Positions 33,329 to 41,893 of a DNA stretch of 64,000 bases are shown piece after piece; within the stretch, counting starts at the first letter, position 1, and each line of letters starts with the position of its first letter. Below the pieces are notes generated by a model, which did not search any database, was not told the origin of the DNA, and saw only the letters and a list, made by a program, of their open reading frames with translations. Source of the DNA: Roseicyclus mahoneyensis (GTDB taxonomy: Bacteria > Pseudomonadota > Alphaproteobacteria > Rhodobacterales > Rhodobacteraceae); NCBI RefSeq assembly GCF_003148775.1, contig NZ_QGGW01000004.1:1-64000 (forward strand), read 5' to 3'. Made by a program: the position numbers and the translations under genes.

Positions 33329-33595
33329 ATGGATTTCGACGCGAACATCGACCATCTGCGGCTGGCGTTTTGGAACATCATCTTGACCGCAGGCCCCGTG
33401 CTGGGCGTGGCGCTGGCCGTGGGTCTGATGATCGGCATCTTGCAGGCGGCCACCTCGATCAACGAGGCCACGCTGAGCTTCGTGCCGAAACTGGGTATCG
33501 TGCTGACCACCATGGCGCTGATGTCGGGCTTCATGCTGGGGGTGATGACCGATTATTTCACCTACATCTTCGACGCCATCGCAACGATCCGGTAA
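33329..33595 (+). CDS. fliQ: Flagellar export gate protein FliQ
   Basis: 88 residues, two membrane helices, with the conserved GLMIGILQAATSINEATLSFVPK-L segment between them. Start ATG 33329, five bases after fliP ends. Part of the FliPQR export gate. Confidence 0.95.
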   Translation: MDFDANIDHLRLAFWNIILTAGPVLGVALAVGLMIGILQAATSINEATLSFVPKLGIVLTTMALMSGFMLGVMTDYFTYIFDAIATIR

Positions 33596-33599
33596 GGGG

Positions 33600-34415
33600 A
33601 TGGAAACCGCCGCAACAGCCTTGCCCGGTCTTGCGCTTGCCGAGGTGACGGGTGCCTTGCTGCAGGGCCTGTTCGCCATGCTCAGGATCGGGGCCTTCGT
33701 CATCGCAGCCCCGCTGTTTGCCGCCCGCTTCGTGCCCCTGCCGGTGCGCATCATCATCGCCGTTGTCCTGACCATTCCGGTTGTCACCACCGTCGAGATG
33801 CCCGCGCCCGAGGTGCTGGCCAGCCTGAGCGTGGTGCCGATGATCGCGGTCGAACTGGCGCTGGGGCTGGCTGCGGGCCTTGTCTTGCAGATCCTGTTCT
33901 CGGCCGCCACCATGGCCGGCGACTGGATCGCGGCGACCGCGGGCCTGTCCTTTGCCGCGCAGATGGACCCCAACACCGGCGGGCAATCGCCCGTGGTGGC
34001 GCAGCTTTTGTTCCTGCTTTTGTTGGGCCTTTTTCTGGCCGAGGACGGCCATCTGGCCGCGATCCGCCTCGTGATCCAAAGCTACGCCGTCATCCCGCCC
34101 GGCGGCACGATCGCGCCCGGCGCACTGACCGGCGCAGGGATGAGTGCTGCGGGCCTTTTGTTCGAGACGGCGGCGGCCCTGATGCTGCCCGTCGTGTCGA
34201 TTTTGCTGATCGTGAACATCATCATCGGGGTCATCACCCGGTCCGCGCCGCAGATGAACCTGTTTTCCTTTGGCTTTCCCTTGATGCTGACCACCGCCAT
34301 CGGCCTGTTGTTCCTGACCGTCCCCTCGCTCGGCCATGCGATGGCGTCGCTGTTTCCGCGCGCGCTCGACCTGATGGCCAGCTTCCTGATCGGCGGGGGC
34401 GTCAGCGATGGCTGA
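33600..34415 (+). CDS. fliR: Flagellar export gate protein FliR
   Basis: 271 residues with several membrane helices. The segment AATAGLSFAAQMDPNTGGQSPVVAQLL is typical of FliR, and RSAPQMNLFSFGFPLML follows later. It completes the FliPQR gate. Its end overlaps the flhB start by eight bases. Confidence 0.95.
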   Translation: METAATALPGLALAEVTGALLQGLFAMLRIGAFVIAAPLFAARFVPLPVRIIIAVVLTIPVVTTVEMPAPEVLASLSVVPMIAVELALGLAAGLVLQILFSAATMAGDWIAATAGLSFAAQMDPNTGGQSPVVAQLLFLLLLGLFLAEDGHLAAIRLVIQSYAVIPPGGTIAPGALTGAGMSAAGLLFETAAALMLPVVSILLIVNIIIGVITRSAPQMNLFSFGFPLMLTTAIGLLFLTVPSLGHAMASLFPRALDLMASFLIGGGVSDG

Positions 34416-35586
34416 GGGTGAAGACGGACAGGAAAAGACAGAAGACCCGACGCAAAAGAAACTCGACGATGCCCGCGAGGAAGGCCGCGTGCTGTCGTCG
34501 CGCGAGATGTATGTGTTCACCGCGCTGGCGCTGGCCACACTGGCCCTGACCGTAGGGCGCGGTGCGTTGGTGGATCTGCCCGCGCTTTGGGGGCGGGGCC
34601 TGACGCTGGCGCCCGGCCCCGATCTGGACGCGCTGGCCATCACGCGACTGGGCGAAGCGCTGTGGACGGTGGTCGCGGCCGGTCTGATCGTGGGCCTGCC
34701 CTTTGTCGCCATCGCCATCGGCACGCAACTGTCGATCGGCGGCATCGCGTTTTCACCCAAGGCGATCGGCCCGAAATGGAACAAGCTCGACCCGCTTTCC
34801 GGGCTCAAGCGCATGGTTTCGGTGCAATCGGCGGTGGAATTGGCCAAGGCGATCCTCAAGGTCGCGCTTCTGATCGGCGTCGGCGTTCTGGCGCTCTGGG
34901 GCATGTTGCCCGCGCTCGACCGCACGGCCAGCATGCAGACAGGCGACGCCATGGCCGTCTTCGGACAGGCGCTGGTGCGCGTTCTGGCGGGCCTCACGCT
35001 GGTTCTGGCCGCTATCGGCGCGCTGGATCTGATGTGGCAGATCCACAGCCACACCTCCTCGCTCAAGATGTCGCATCAGGAGGTGAAACAGGAATTCAAG
35101 GAAAGCGAAGGCTCGCCCGAACTCAAGGGCCGCATGCGCAGCCTGCAGTATCAAGCGGCGCGGCGCGCAGGCGAACGCGCCTCGGTCGCGCAGACGGCCG
35201 AGGCCACGGCCATTATCACCAACCCGTCCCATTTCGCCGTCGCGCTGCGCTACGAGCCGGGCCAGCCTGGCGCGCCGATCATCGTGGCGATGGGCCGCGA
35301 TCTGGTCGCGCGCGACATCCGGGGCGTGGCGCGGCGCCGCGCGATCCCCACGCTCTCGGCCCCGCCGCTGGCGCGTGCGCTCTATTTCGCAGGCGGCATC
35401 GGTCAGGAAATTCCCGTCGATCTTTATGCCGCCGTGGCCACCGTGCTGGCCCATGTCTGGCGGCTGGAACAGGGGCTGGCCGATCCGATGCCCGAGATCG
35501 ACCTGCCCGAGACGCTCCGCTTCGACGCCAATGGTCGGCGCGAACGGCCCGATGAGACAGACCAGCGAAAAGGACCCAAGAAATGA
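34408..35586 (+). CDS. flhB: Flagellar export switch protein FlhB with NPSH cleavage motif
   Basis: 392 residues. The N-terminus EDGQEKTEDPTQKKLDDAREEG is the classical FlhB start, followed by four membrane helices and the cytoplasmic autocleavage domain. The cleavage tetrapeptide is NPSH (residues 272-275) instead of the usual NPTH. FlhB self-cleaves there and switches export from rod/hook to filament when FliK signals. The extra C-terminal tail after about residue 355 is charged. The stop overlaps the next gene by an ATGA. Confidence 0.96.
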   Translation: MAEGEDGQEKTEDPTQKKLDDAREEGRVLSSREMYVFTALALATLALTVGRGALVDLPALWGRGLTLAPGPDLDALAITRLGEALWTVVAAGLIVGLPFVAIAIGTQLSIGGIAFSPKAIGPKWNKLDPLSGLKRMVSVQSAVELAKAILKVALLIGVGVLALWGMLPALDRTASMQTGDAMAVFGQALVRVLAGLTLVLAAIGALDLMWQIHSHTSSLKMSHQEVKQEFKESEGSPELKGRMRSLQYQAARRAGERASVAQTAEATAIITNPSHFAVALRYEPGQPGAPIIVAMGRDLVARDIRGVARRRAIPTLSAPPLARALYFAGGIGQEIPVDLYAAVATVLAHVWRLEQGLADPMPEIDLPETLRFDANGRRERPDETDQRKGPKK

Positions 35587-35810
35587 CCAGAGACAGCGAT
35601 CAAGACAGCGACAGCCGCACGCGCCTGACCACTGGGGCGATGATCTCCACCTTGTGTTTCGCGGGCGCGGGCCTTGCGCTGGCCGATGCCGCCGCGCAAG
35701 CCGAAGGGCTGCGCGCGGCAGGCCTGTGGCTGACCGCCGTGGCCTCGGGGGCGGGCGCGCTCAGGTTTCAGATCGCCCGCGTCGTCGGCTGGTTCAGAAA
35801 ATCGGCGTGA
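35583..35810 (+). CDS. Small membrane protein after flhB
   Basis: 75 residues, unknown. A charged N-terminus (TRDSDQDSDSRTR), then two predicted membrane helices (residues 17-35 and 45-62) and a basic end (RVVGWFRKSA). Translationally coupled to flhB (ATGA overlap), so expressed with the export gate. Convergent with the next gene, with a 17-base overlap. Confidence 0.65.
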   Translation: MTRDSDQDSDSRTRLTTGAMISTLCFAGAGLALADAAAQAEGLRAAGLWLTAVASGAGALRFQIARVVGWFRKSA

Positions 35811-36372
35811 CCACGCCGCCGCTGGCCAGCCGCACCGCCCAATGGTCGATCTCGGGCCCGAACCGCTCTCCCAGATCGGGATAGGCCGCGATCAGCACCT
35901 CGATGGCCTGCTCGCGCGGATCATCCGAGGTGGCGACCGACGGATCGACCCGGCGCGTGGCCTCGTCACCAAAGGTCACTTCCGCGTGGGATGCATCCAT
36001 CCGGCGCACCGACCAAGGCGTGCCCAGCGTGTCGAACACGATCTCTTCGCCGATCCGGTACCAGCCCGTCTGCCGCACCGCATGGGTGGTCAGGAAATGG
36101 CGCAGCGCGTCGGGGTCGGATTGCAAGATGTCGGCCCCGATCCTGAGCCAGCCGTCCTCAAGACTGTGCGACAGGCACAGCCATGCGCCGCCGGTCTCGG
36201 GGCGGAAGGCCAGCGCGCCTTCGATGTCGTCGCGGTCGCAGACCTGAAAGGCGCGGTCGCCCAAGGCGATCTTGGCAAAGGGCGCAGAGCTGACCGGCGC
36301 CGCGCAAGGCATCGAGACGGCAGGTCTGCCGGAGTCGATGCGGGCGTCGGTCATATGGGCGAAATCTTCCAT
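35794..36372 (-). CDS. Uncharacterised soluble protein between flhB and the MotF-like gene
   Basis: 192 residues, not recognised. It has a mixed alpha/beta composition with several Trp (AWLCLSHS, GWLRIGADIL, GWYRIG, WSVRRMDASHAEVTF) and no signal or membrane helix. Start ATG 36372 has GAAGGAAAG upstream; a longer start is possible. It is the only minus-strand gene in a plus-strand block. The composition looks like a real folded protein rather than an antisense shadow. Confidence 0.6.
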   Translation of the reverse strand: MEDFAHMTDARIDSGRPAVSMPCAAPVSSAPFAKIALGDRAFQVCDRDDIEGALAFRPETGGAWLCLSHSLEDGWLRIGADILQSDPDALRHFLTTHAVRQTGWYRIGEEIVFDTLGTPWSVRRMDASHAEVTFGDEATRRVDPSVATSDDPREQAIEVLIAAYPDLGERFGPEIDHWAVRLASGGVVTPIF

Positions 36373-36454
36373 GGGCTTTCCTTCTGGCGATGGCGGCGGT
36401 TGCCAGATCAACGGCAAGGATGACGTGCGTTATAGTTCCGCCGCGCCGAGGATC

Positions 36455-36470
36455 TGGCACGCAACCTGCA
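36455..36470 (+). promoter_or_regulatory. Sigma-54 promoter for the MotF-like gene
   Basis: TGGCACG-CAAC-CTGCA with exact spacing, 34 bases before the ATG at 36505. Confidence 0.78.
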
Positions 36471-36504
36471 TCATCGCCGCGACCCAGACCGAGCGGAGAG
36501 CGTG

Positions 36505-37224
36505 ATGACACAAGGTTCAACCCCGGAAACCCCCGAGAGCATCCGCCTCGCCCTCGAGGCGGCCGAGGCCGCCACCGATGCCGCCACCGAAGCGCAGGGG
36601 CTGCGCAGCGCCGCAGAGACCGCGCTTGCGCGGCTTGATCGCAGCACCGGGCGCATCGGCCCGCTGCTGATCGGCTGCCTTGTCGGATCGACCGCCGTGC
36701 TGGGCCTTGGCGCGCTGTTTCACCTGCGCGCCATGGCCGACCTGCGCACCGCAACCGCGGCCCAGATCGAGGCGCTCGCGGTGTTTTCCACCCGCGTCGG
36801 CACGCTCGACACCCATCTGGCCGATGTCGGCGCAATGACCGAGCGCCTGAGCGCGCTCGAGACGCAGACCGCCGCCATCACCCCCGGAATGGAAGCCGGG
36901 CTGGCCAACGCCATCGAGAACTTGATCGGGCATGCCACGGCCCAGGCCGAGACGGCTCAGAACGTCCAGTCGCAGACAACGACGGCCTTGCTCGATGCCA
37001 TCGCGGCCAATGCCACGCAGACCACGGAGGCGGTGACGGCCGGGGCATCCGACCTGCAGCTTGCCCTGTCGCGGATGCTGGCGACGGGCCTGCCCGCCAC
37101 GGGCGGCGAGGTGGTCAACCGCGCGCCCGCGCCACCGGCACCCGCCGCCGCCCCTGCCCCGCGCCCCGCGCCCACGGCGCGCCCGGCTGCGCCGCCGCCA
37201 TCCAATCCCTTCAGCTACCCGTAA
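36505..37224 (+). CDS. Bitopic coiled-coil membrane protein, MotF candidate
   Basis: 239 residues (a GTG three bases earlier is possible): ~50-residue cytoplasmic part with Ala-rich helix, one membrane helix (about 52-72), a long periplasmic helical region with heptad-like hydrophobics (LSALETQTAAI; ATAQAETAQNVQSQTTTALLDA), and a Pro/Ala-rich C-terminus. R. sphaeroides MotF, required for rotation of the Fla1 motor, is also bitopic and encoded near flhB, fliC and rpoN2. The topology, the position and the sigma-54 promoter support MotF; no sequence comparison was possible. Confidence 0.55.
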   Translation: MTQGSTPETPESIRLALEAAEAATDAATEAQGLRSAAETALARLDRSTGRIGPLLIGCLVGSTAVLGLGALFHLRAMADLRTATAAQIEALAVFSTRVGTLDTHLADVGAMTERLSALETQTAAITPGMEAGLANAIENLIGHATAQAETAQNVQSQTTTALLDAIAANATQTTEAVTAGASDLQLALSRMLATGLPATGGEVVNRAPAPPAPAAAPAPRPAPTARPAAPPPSNPFSYP

Positions 37225-37228
37225 GCCC

Positions 37229-37930
37229 ATGACCGAAACTCAAGCGCCCGAAAAGGGCAGCCTGATCCTTTCCGAGCCCAACCGCTTCGGCCAAGCCATC
37301 GGGCTGCGCGCGGGCGACCGCCTGATCGCGGTCAACGGCCTGCCCATCGCGCCCGACCCATCCGCGCTGAGCGGTCGCGTCGGCCCCACGGGCAGACCCG
37401 CCGCGCTGGTCTTGGAGCGTGCGGGACTCGTCTGGGTGGTGCTGTCGGATACGCCCGGCCTCGGCCGCTGGCGACCCGGACCGCCGCCGATTGACCGGCC
37501 CGAAAACCCCAAGGGGCGGATTCATCCCGAAATCCTGCAGAACTGGGAAGTGCTGCGCGCACCCGACGGGCGCTACGACGTGCAGCCGGTCGCCTTGCCC
37601 TTGATGGCGCTGGTCGCGCCGCCGCTGTGGCTGTTGCAATCCCGCCTTTGGGGGGCGTTGTCGATCTGGGCGACGCTGGTGCTGCTGGGCGTGCCTTTGG
37701 GATGGCCCGCCGTGGCGGTTCTGCAATTGATCGCCGCGGTGTATTTCTGGAAATCCGGCCCGGCGCTGTGGCGTGCGGACCGTCTGGCACGCGGTTTGCG
37801 ATCCGATGGGGTGATCGCCGCGGCCTCGGAAACGGCGCTGCACGCCCATATCCGCGATTGGCATCCGGGCGCGCGCTACCTGCATGCGCCCCTGCCCCGT
37901 TCGGGCCTGGGATTGCCCGGCAACGCGTGA
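37229..37930 (+). CDS. PDZ-like domain membrane protein
   Basis: 233 residues. The N-terminal ~75 residues look like a short PDZ domain (FGQAIGLRAGDRLIAVNGLPI, the ligand-loop/strand pattern found in PDZ proteins). After a proline-rich link with a WRPGPPP segment there are two or three membrane helices (about 125-185), then a cytoplasmic tail. Four bases after the MotF-like gene, so likely same operon and sigma-54 control. Function unknown; the tail includes a perfect sigma-54-like site. Confidence 0.6.
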   Translation: MTETQAPEKGSLILSEPNRFGQAIGLRAGDRLIAVNGLPIAPDPSALSGRVGPTGRPAALVLERAGLVWVVLSDTPGLGRWRPGPPPIDRPENPKGRIHPEILQNWEVLRAPDGRYDVQPVALPLMALVAPPLWLLQSRLWGALSIWATLVLLGVPLGWPAVAVLQLIAAVYFWKSGPALWRADRLARGLRSDGVIAAASETALHAHIRDWHPGARYLHAPLPRSGLGLPGNA

Positions 37931-37943
37931 GCGGCCGCGGCGC

Positions 37944-39260
37944 TTACGCCGCGAGCCGCGCCCGGCGCTTGCGCTCGAAGGAGGATGCGATCTTGAGCAT
38001 GTCGCGGTATTTCGCCACCGTGCGACGGGCCAGATGCGTGCCCTCGTCGCTGATGACCTTGGCGATGGCATCATCGCTCAGCGGGTTGGACGGGTCTTCG
38101 TCGCGCACCAGCTGCTGGATGCGGTGACGCACCGCCGCCGAGGAGGCCGAGCCTTCGCCATCCGAGGCCAGCGCGGTGGAAAACAGCCGCTTGAGGCCAA
38201 ACGTGCCCTGGGGCGTGGCCATCATGATCCCGCTGGTCACCCGGCTGACGGTGCTTTCATGCACGCCGACCGCATCGGCCACCTCGCGCAGGGTCATCGG
38301 CTGCAGATAGGCCGCGCCGCCCTGAAGAAAGGCCGCCTGACGCCGCACGATCTCGGCCCCGATCAGCAGCGTGGTCTGGTTGCGGTGCTCGATCGCGCGG
38401 CGCAGCCAGCGCGCCAGCGAAAGACGCTCGCCCACATAGACCGCCGCGTCACGCGCGCGCCGCACGCTGTCGGCCGCCGCCTCGTCCACCACCACGGTGG
38501 GCAGGGTCGAACGGTTGAGGTCCACCCGCCAGCCCTCGGGGCCACGGGTCACGATCAGGTCGGGTTCGCGCACGGTCAACTCGCCTTGCGAGAAATCCGC
38601 GCCAGGCTTGGGATTGAGGCCGCGCAACTGGCGCAACATGGCCTTGAGGCTGTCCATGTCCACGCCAAGCACGCGGCACAGGCCGGCCAGATCGGCGGCC
38701 GCCAGCATTGGCAGGTTGGTCAGCAGCCGGGCAAAGACGGGGGTCATCATGCCCCGATCCTCGGCCTGCAAGGCCAGGCATTCCGCAAGGCTGCGCGCGA
38801 AAAGGCCCGCAGGTTCCACCTGTTGCACGTCGCGGAGCAGCGCCAGTGCCTGCGCCTCGTCGAGACCCGTGGCCGCGGCCAGCGCAGCCAGCGGTTCACC
38901 CAGCCAGCCATTGGGCTCAAGCGCTTCGAGGAAGCGTTCGGCGGCCAGTCGGCGGCGCGGGTCGGGGAACATGACGTCGAACTGCGCCGAGACATGGGCG
39001 TAAAGCGACAGGTCATGGGCGGCCAGACGGCTGCCGATATCATCCATATCCTCGGACGCGGCGCCACGCGACATCGGCAGCGACGGCACCGGCCGGCTGG
39101 AGACCGCGACGTCGAGGAAGGGATTTTCCTCGGCGGCCTTCTCGATGAAAGCGTGCAGATCGTGGTTGGAAAGTTGCAGAAGGCAGATCGCCTGCTGCAG
39201 CTGGGTGGTCATGACCAGCGACTGCCGCTGGGCCATTCTGGGTGCGAGATGTAGAGTCAT
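37944..39260 (-). CDS. rpoN2: RNA polymerase sigma-54 factor RpoN2 (flagellar)
   Basis: 438 residues. The Gln/Leu-rich activator-interaction start (MAQRQSLVMTTQLQQAICLLQLS), the core-binding domain, a helix-turn-helix around VADAVGVHESTVSRV and the RpoN box ARRTVAKYRD (residues 411-420) are all present. It recognises the -24/-12 promoters in this window with FleQ/FleT. Placed next to fliC, as rpoN2 is in R. sphaeroides, where it is the flagellar paralogue. No promoter could be assigned. Confidence 0.93.
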   Translation of the reverse strand: MTLHLAPRMAQRQSLVMTTQLQQAICLLQLSNHDLHAFIEKAAEENPFLDVAVSSRPVPSLPMSRGAASEDMDDIGSRLAAHDLSLYAHVSAQFDVMFPDPRRRLAAERFLEALEPNGWLGEPLAALAAATGLDEAQALALLRDVQQVEPAGLFARSLAECLALQAEDRGMMTPVFARLLTNLPMLAAADLAGLCRVLGVDMDSLKAMLRQLRGLNPKPGADFSQGELTVREPDLIVTRGPEGWRVDLNRSTLPTVVVDEAAADSVRRARDAAVYVGERLSLARWLRRAIEHRNQTTLLIGAEIVRRQAAFLQGGAAYLQPMTLREVADAVGVHESTVSRVTSGIMMATPQGTFGLKRLFSTALASDGEGSASSAAVRHRIQQLVRDEDPSNPLSDDAIAKVISDEGTHLARRTVAKYRDMLKIASSFERKRRARLAA

Positions 39261-39389
39261 GCCTGATCCTCCGGGTTCGAAGACACCAAAGCCCGCGATT
39301 TTAGCCCCTCACAAGATCGGCGATTTGACACCTAGGGCGGCGGTCTGACAGCACCCGCCCACAACTTTCGACACACTGATTTCAAACGG

Positions 39390-39413
39390 AAAAAACCGGC
39401 GCTTGGGCGCCGG
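39390..39413 (-). terminator. Intrinsic terminator of fliC
   Basis: On the minus strand, about 25 bases after the fliC stop: a CCGGCGC stem with 4-base loop and complementary GCGCCGG, followed by TTTTTT. A classical intrinsic terminator. Confidence 0.85.
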
Positions 39414-39439
39414 GCTTTCCCTTGGGTGTCAGTTTTCCG

Positions 39440-40915
39440 TCACCCGCGCAGCAGGCTCAGGACGTTTTGCTGGGACGCATTGGCCTGTGCCAGCATCGCG
39501 GTGGCCGCCTGGGCAAGGATCTTGCCGCGTGCCATCGCCGACGATTCTTTCGCAAAGTCGGCATCCATGACGCCCGACCGCGCCGCCTCGACGTTGACCG
39601 TGATGTTGGTCAGGTTCGAGATCGTGCTGTCGAGACGGTTGGAGACGGCACCGAGATCGGAACGCGACTGCGAAATCTTCTGCAGCGCCATGTCGATCAC
39701 GCCGATCGCCTTGGCCGCGCCATCGGCCGTCGTCAGGTCGATTTCCGCGACCGACTCCAGCTCGGAGCCTTCGGTGGTGTTGGCGAAATGCTCGGCCGTG
39801 CTGGAGGCGACGGTGAAGGACTTGGTCGAGGCGACTTCCACGGTGCCGGTCACGGCCGCCGAGTCGGAGGTCTGGCCCAGATCGGCGGCATTGCCCGTCG
39901 ACTTGCCATCGGCGTCGAGCGAGTCGATGCTGAAATCGGTCGTGGTCGAGGACACATCGGTCAGCATGATGTCGTCGCCATTGGCGTCACGCAGCACGAT
40001 GGCCGAATTGTCGGTGGACGATGCCATTTCGGCGGTGATGCCGGTCTGGCCCGAGACCGCGTTGATCGCATCGCGCAGGCCGCGGATGTCGGTCGAGTCC
40101 GCGATGGCGACGTCGCCGATGGAGACGGCATTGGCTGCGGTCGTGCCGATCTTGAAGGACACGGTGTCGCCGGTGGTGAAGCCAGACAGCTTGGCCGCGG
40201 TCGTGGCGGTCGCCTCGACGCCGGTCTGGGCGGTCAGCTTGTTCATTTCAGCGGCGAGGTCGCGGGCCGACTGGCCTGCAGTGGTCTCGACTTCGGCGGA
40301 ACCCGCATAGCCGGTGATCGTGATGGTGACGCCGCCTGCGACCACGTCATCGGTGTCGGTCAGGCCGGTGCCGGTGGTGACGGCCGACTGCGACCGGGCG
40401 ACGTTGGCGCCGATGGCGGTGGCGGCTGCGCTGTCGACGTTGACGGTCATGGTCTGGCCACGGTCCGCACCGATCTGGAGCTGCTTGTTGGTGAAGGAAC
40501 CGTCGAGAACCTTCATGCCGTTGAAGGTGGTGTTCTCGGCGACCGAATTGATCTCGGCGATCAGCTGGCGCGCTTCCGAGGTCAGGTTGTTACGGTTGGT
40601 CGCGGTGTTGGTGTCGTTCGAGGATTGCACGGCCAGTTCGCGCAGACGCTGCAGCATGTTCGACACTTCGACATGCGCGCCCTCGGTCGTGTCGACGAGG
40701 TTCTTGCCGTCGGTGGCGTTGCGCACGGCCTGGTTGAGGCCCTTGATCTGCGAGGTCATCTTTTCCGCGATGGCCATGCCGGCCGCGTCGTCCTTGGCCG
40801 CGTTGATGCGCAGGCCCGAGGACAGGCGCAGCATCGACTCGTTCATGTCGTCGTTGATGCGGGTCATGTTGGCCTGGGCGTTGATGGCCCCGATGTTGGT
40901 ATTGATCGTCGTCAT
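39440..40915 (-). CDS. fliC: Flagellin FliC
   Basis: 491 residues. The conserved N-terminal D0/D1 region (INTNIGAINAQANM, LSSGLRINAAKDDAAGMAIAEKM) and C-terminal D1/D0 region (NRLDSTISNLTNITVNVEAARSGVMDADFAKESSAMARGKIL) flank a Thr/Ala-rich variable centre (about 170-395). There are no cysteines. It polymerises into the filament after export as a FliS complex. Strong terminator downstream and a sigma-28 promoter upstream; single copy in this window. Confidence 0.97.
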   Translation of the reverse strand: MTTINTNIGAINAQANMTRINDDMNESMLRLSSGLRINAAKDDAAGMAIAEKMTSQIKGLNQAVRNATDGKNLVDTTEGAHVEVSNMLQRLRELAVQSSNDTNTATNRNNLTSEARQLIAEINSVAENTTFNGMKVLDGSFTNKQLQIGADRGQTMTVNVDSAAATAIGANVARSQSAVTTGTGLTDTDDVVAGGVTITITGYAGSAEVETTAGQSARDLAAEMNKLTAQTGVEATATTAAKLSGFTTGDTVSFKIGTTAANAVSIGDVAIADSTDIRGLRDAINAVSGQTGITAEMASSTDNSAIVLRDANGDDIMLTDVSSTTTDFSIDSLDADGKSTGNAADLGQTSDSAAVTGTVEVASTKSFTVASSTAEHFANTTEGSELESVAEIDLTTADGAAKAIGVIDMALQKISQSRSDLGAVSNRLDSTISNLTNITVNVEAARSGVMDADFAKESSAMARGKILAQAATAMLAQANASQQNVLSLLRG

Positions 40916-40964
40916 GGTCCAGTCTCCGGTGGTTAGAGGTTGGCGCCCTCAGCGCTCGGAGATT

Positions 40965-40990
40965 GCAACGGCACGGCCGAAAAATGTTTA
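40965..40990 (-). promoter_or_regulatory. Sigma-28 promoter for fliC
   Basis: On the minus strand TAAA (40990-40987), 14 bases, GCCGTTGC (40972-40965). A GG-N10-GC arrangement also overlaps, so a degenerate sigma-54 reading is possible, but the flagellin context favours sigma-28. Confidence 0.65.
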
Positions 40991-41070
40991 GAATCCCTGT
41001 GGAAGAACAGATCAAGCTTATGTTTTTAATATATTAAATTCGCCACCTTGCTGAACCTGCCGCGCCGGCT

Positions 41071-41086
41071 TGGCACGGGACTTGCT
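41071..41086 (+). promoter_or_regulatory. Sigma-54 promoter for motAB
   Basis: TGGCACG-GGAC-TTGCT with correct spacing, 36 bases before motA. An AT-rich stretch (41020-41040) lies just upstream, between the fliC and motA promoters. Confidence 0.82.
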
Positions 41087-41121
41087 CCTGTGATGGGAAA
41101 TCCCCCTGCCGGAGACCATCC

Positions 41122-41883
41122 ATGGACATCGCTTCGCTCGTCGGCCTGATCGGGGCCGTCGCCATGATCGTCGGTTCGATGATCTATTCCGGGGGCGTCG
41201 GACCCTATGTCGACATCCCTTCGATCCTGATCGTGATCGGCGGCACCTTTTTCGCCGTCATGTTCACGACGCCCATGGGCGTGTTCTTGGGCAGTTTCGG
41301 GGCGATGGCCAAGGCCTTCATGCCCAAGCCCAAGAAGCGCGAAGACCTGATCGCCCGAATGGTCGAGCTGTCCGATATCGCCCGCAAGAACGGGCTGATG
41401 GCGCTGGAGGGGCAAGAGGTGCCGGACCGCTTCTTCGAGAAGGGGATGCAGATGCTGGTCGATGGCGCCGACGAGCAGAAACTGGTCAAGCAGATGAAGC
41501 AAGAAATCCGCTCGATGAAGGAACGCCATGCCGAACAGCAGGGCGCGGTCAAGGCCTGGATCGACATCGCCCCCGCGATGGGGATGATCGGCACGCTGAT
41601 CGGTCTGGTGCAGATGCTGGGCGCGATGGAGGATCCGCAGGCCATCGGCCCGGCCATGGCCGTGGCGCTTTTGACCACCATGTATGGCGCGATCATGGCA
41701 AACGTGATCTTCGGCCCGATGCTGACCAAGCTGGAGGGCTATTCCGCAAACGAAGTGGTCTACCGCGAGATGGTGCTTGAGGGTCTGCGCAACATCGCGC
41801 GCGGCGAATCCGGGCGCAACGTGCAAGAACAGATGATCGCCACCATGCCGCCGAAGATGCAGGCCAAGATGCTGGCGGCCTGA
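41122..41883 (+). CDS. motA: Stator protein MotA
   Basis: 253 residues, four membrane helices. Helices 1-2 are near residues 1-50 (IASLVGLIGAVAMIVGSMI; PSILIVIGGTFFAVMF), the cytoplasmic loop with charged residues contacts FliG, and helices 3-4 include PAMGMIGTLIGLVQML and MAVALLTTMYGAIMANVIF. It forms the proton channel with MotB. Followed by motB 10 bases later. Confidence 0.95.
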   Translation: MDIASLVGLIGAVAMIVGSMIYSGGVGPYVDIPSILIVIGGTFFAVMFTTPMGVFLGSFGAMAKAFMPKPKKREDLIARMVELSDIARKNGLMALEGQEVPDRFFEKGMQMLVDGADEQKLVKQMKQEIRSMKERHAEQQGAVKAWIDIAPAMGMIGTLIGLVQMLGAMEDPQAIGPAMAVALLTTMYGAIMANVIFGPMLTKLEGYSANEVVYREMVLEGLRNIARGESGRNVQEQMIATMPPKMQAKMLAA

Positions 41884-41893
41884 GGCGACACCC

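Noticed and set aside
40965-40980. fliC promoter read as sigma-54 (GG-N10-GC)
   Set aside because: The -24 half matches only GGC, while a good sigma-28 pair with the core shared by fliD and flgM is present.
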